From NCBI GenBank assembly GCA_036654415.1, contig JAVVSB010000062.1, forward strand, positions 1-6,294: DNA of 6,294 nucleotides, written 5' to 3'. Both the position numbers and the translations under genes were made by a program. Numbering within the stretch: position 1 is the first letter of the stretch; each line of letters opens with the position of its first letter. Below, one piece after another: positions 6,239 through 6,294 of the stretch. A model generated the notes under the pieces. It had not been told where the DNA came from and ran no database searches. It saw only the letters and a program-made list of their open reading frames with translations. Source of the DNA: Mucinivorans sp036654415. Lineage in GTDB: Bacteria > Bacteroidota > Bacteroidia > Bacteroidales > Rikenellaceae.

Positions 6239-6294
6239 TAGTATAGCAGCCCTCTATCTGCCTAAATAGTTGATTTTTCTTCATTTTCGTGACA

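Overview
The window looks like chromosomal DNA from a member of the Bacteroidota, probably the order Bacteroidales. The DNA is AT-rich and most starts lack a strong Shine-Dalgarno sequence. The clearest promoter has the -33 TTTG / -7 TAnnTTTG form of that phylum, and the transposase type fits it too. A genus cannot be named from the sequence. It is a piece of a surface-polysaccharide (capsule or O-antigen) locus bordered by an insertion sequence.

Layout, all polysaccharide genes on the minus strand and read from right to left. An operon starts at a promoter near 4515-4545 and runs through a UDP-GlcNAc 4,6-dehydratase/5-epimerase (FnlA/CapE/WbjB type, 3474-4490), a small stand-alone RmlC-like cupin (3032-3466), an SDR-cupin reductase/epimerase (FnlB/CapF/WbjC type, 1918-3021) and a UDP-GlcNAc 2-epimerase-like enzyme (FnlC/CapG/WbjD type, 785-1921). 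Gaps are 7 and 10 bases, and the last pair overlaps by 4 bases. FnlA, FnlB and FnlC are together the known route from UDP-GlcNAc to UDP-N-acetyl-L-fucosamine. After a 203-base gap a family 2 glycosyltransferase (start at 581) runs off the left edge of the window. It may transfer this or another sugar onto the repeat unit.

The stretch 4491-4978 has no confident gene. It holds the operon promoter and two adjacent near-perfect long hairpins (4658-4737 and 4747-4788) with related central sequences. It also holds a possible 40-codon remnant on the minus strand that abuts the insertion sequence.

The right side (4979-6238) is one complete IS3-family element on the plus strand, with imperfect terminal inverted repeats, an orfA and a DDE orfB. 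OrfA carries an apparent one-base deletion, and OrfB has an unusual change beside its second catalytic aspartate, so the copy may be inactive. The 56 bases to its right hold no identifiable gene. No wholly new system is evident. The points most worth a second look are the tandem hairpins, the extra cupin inside the FucNAc cassette and the decaying IS next to a possibly split small gene.
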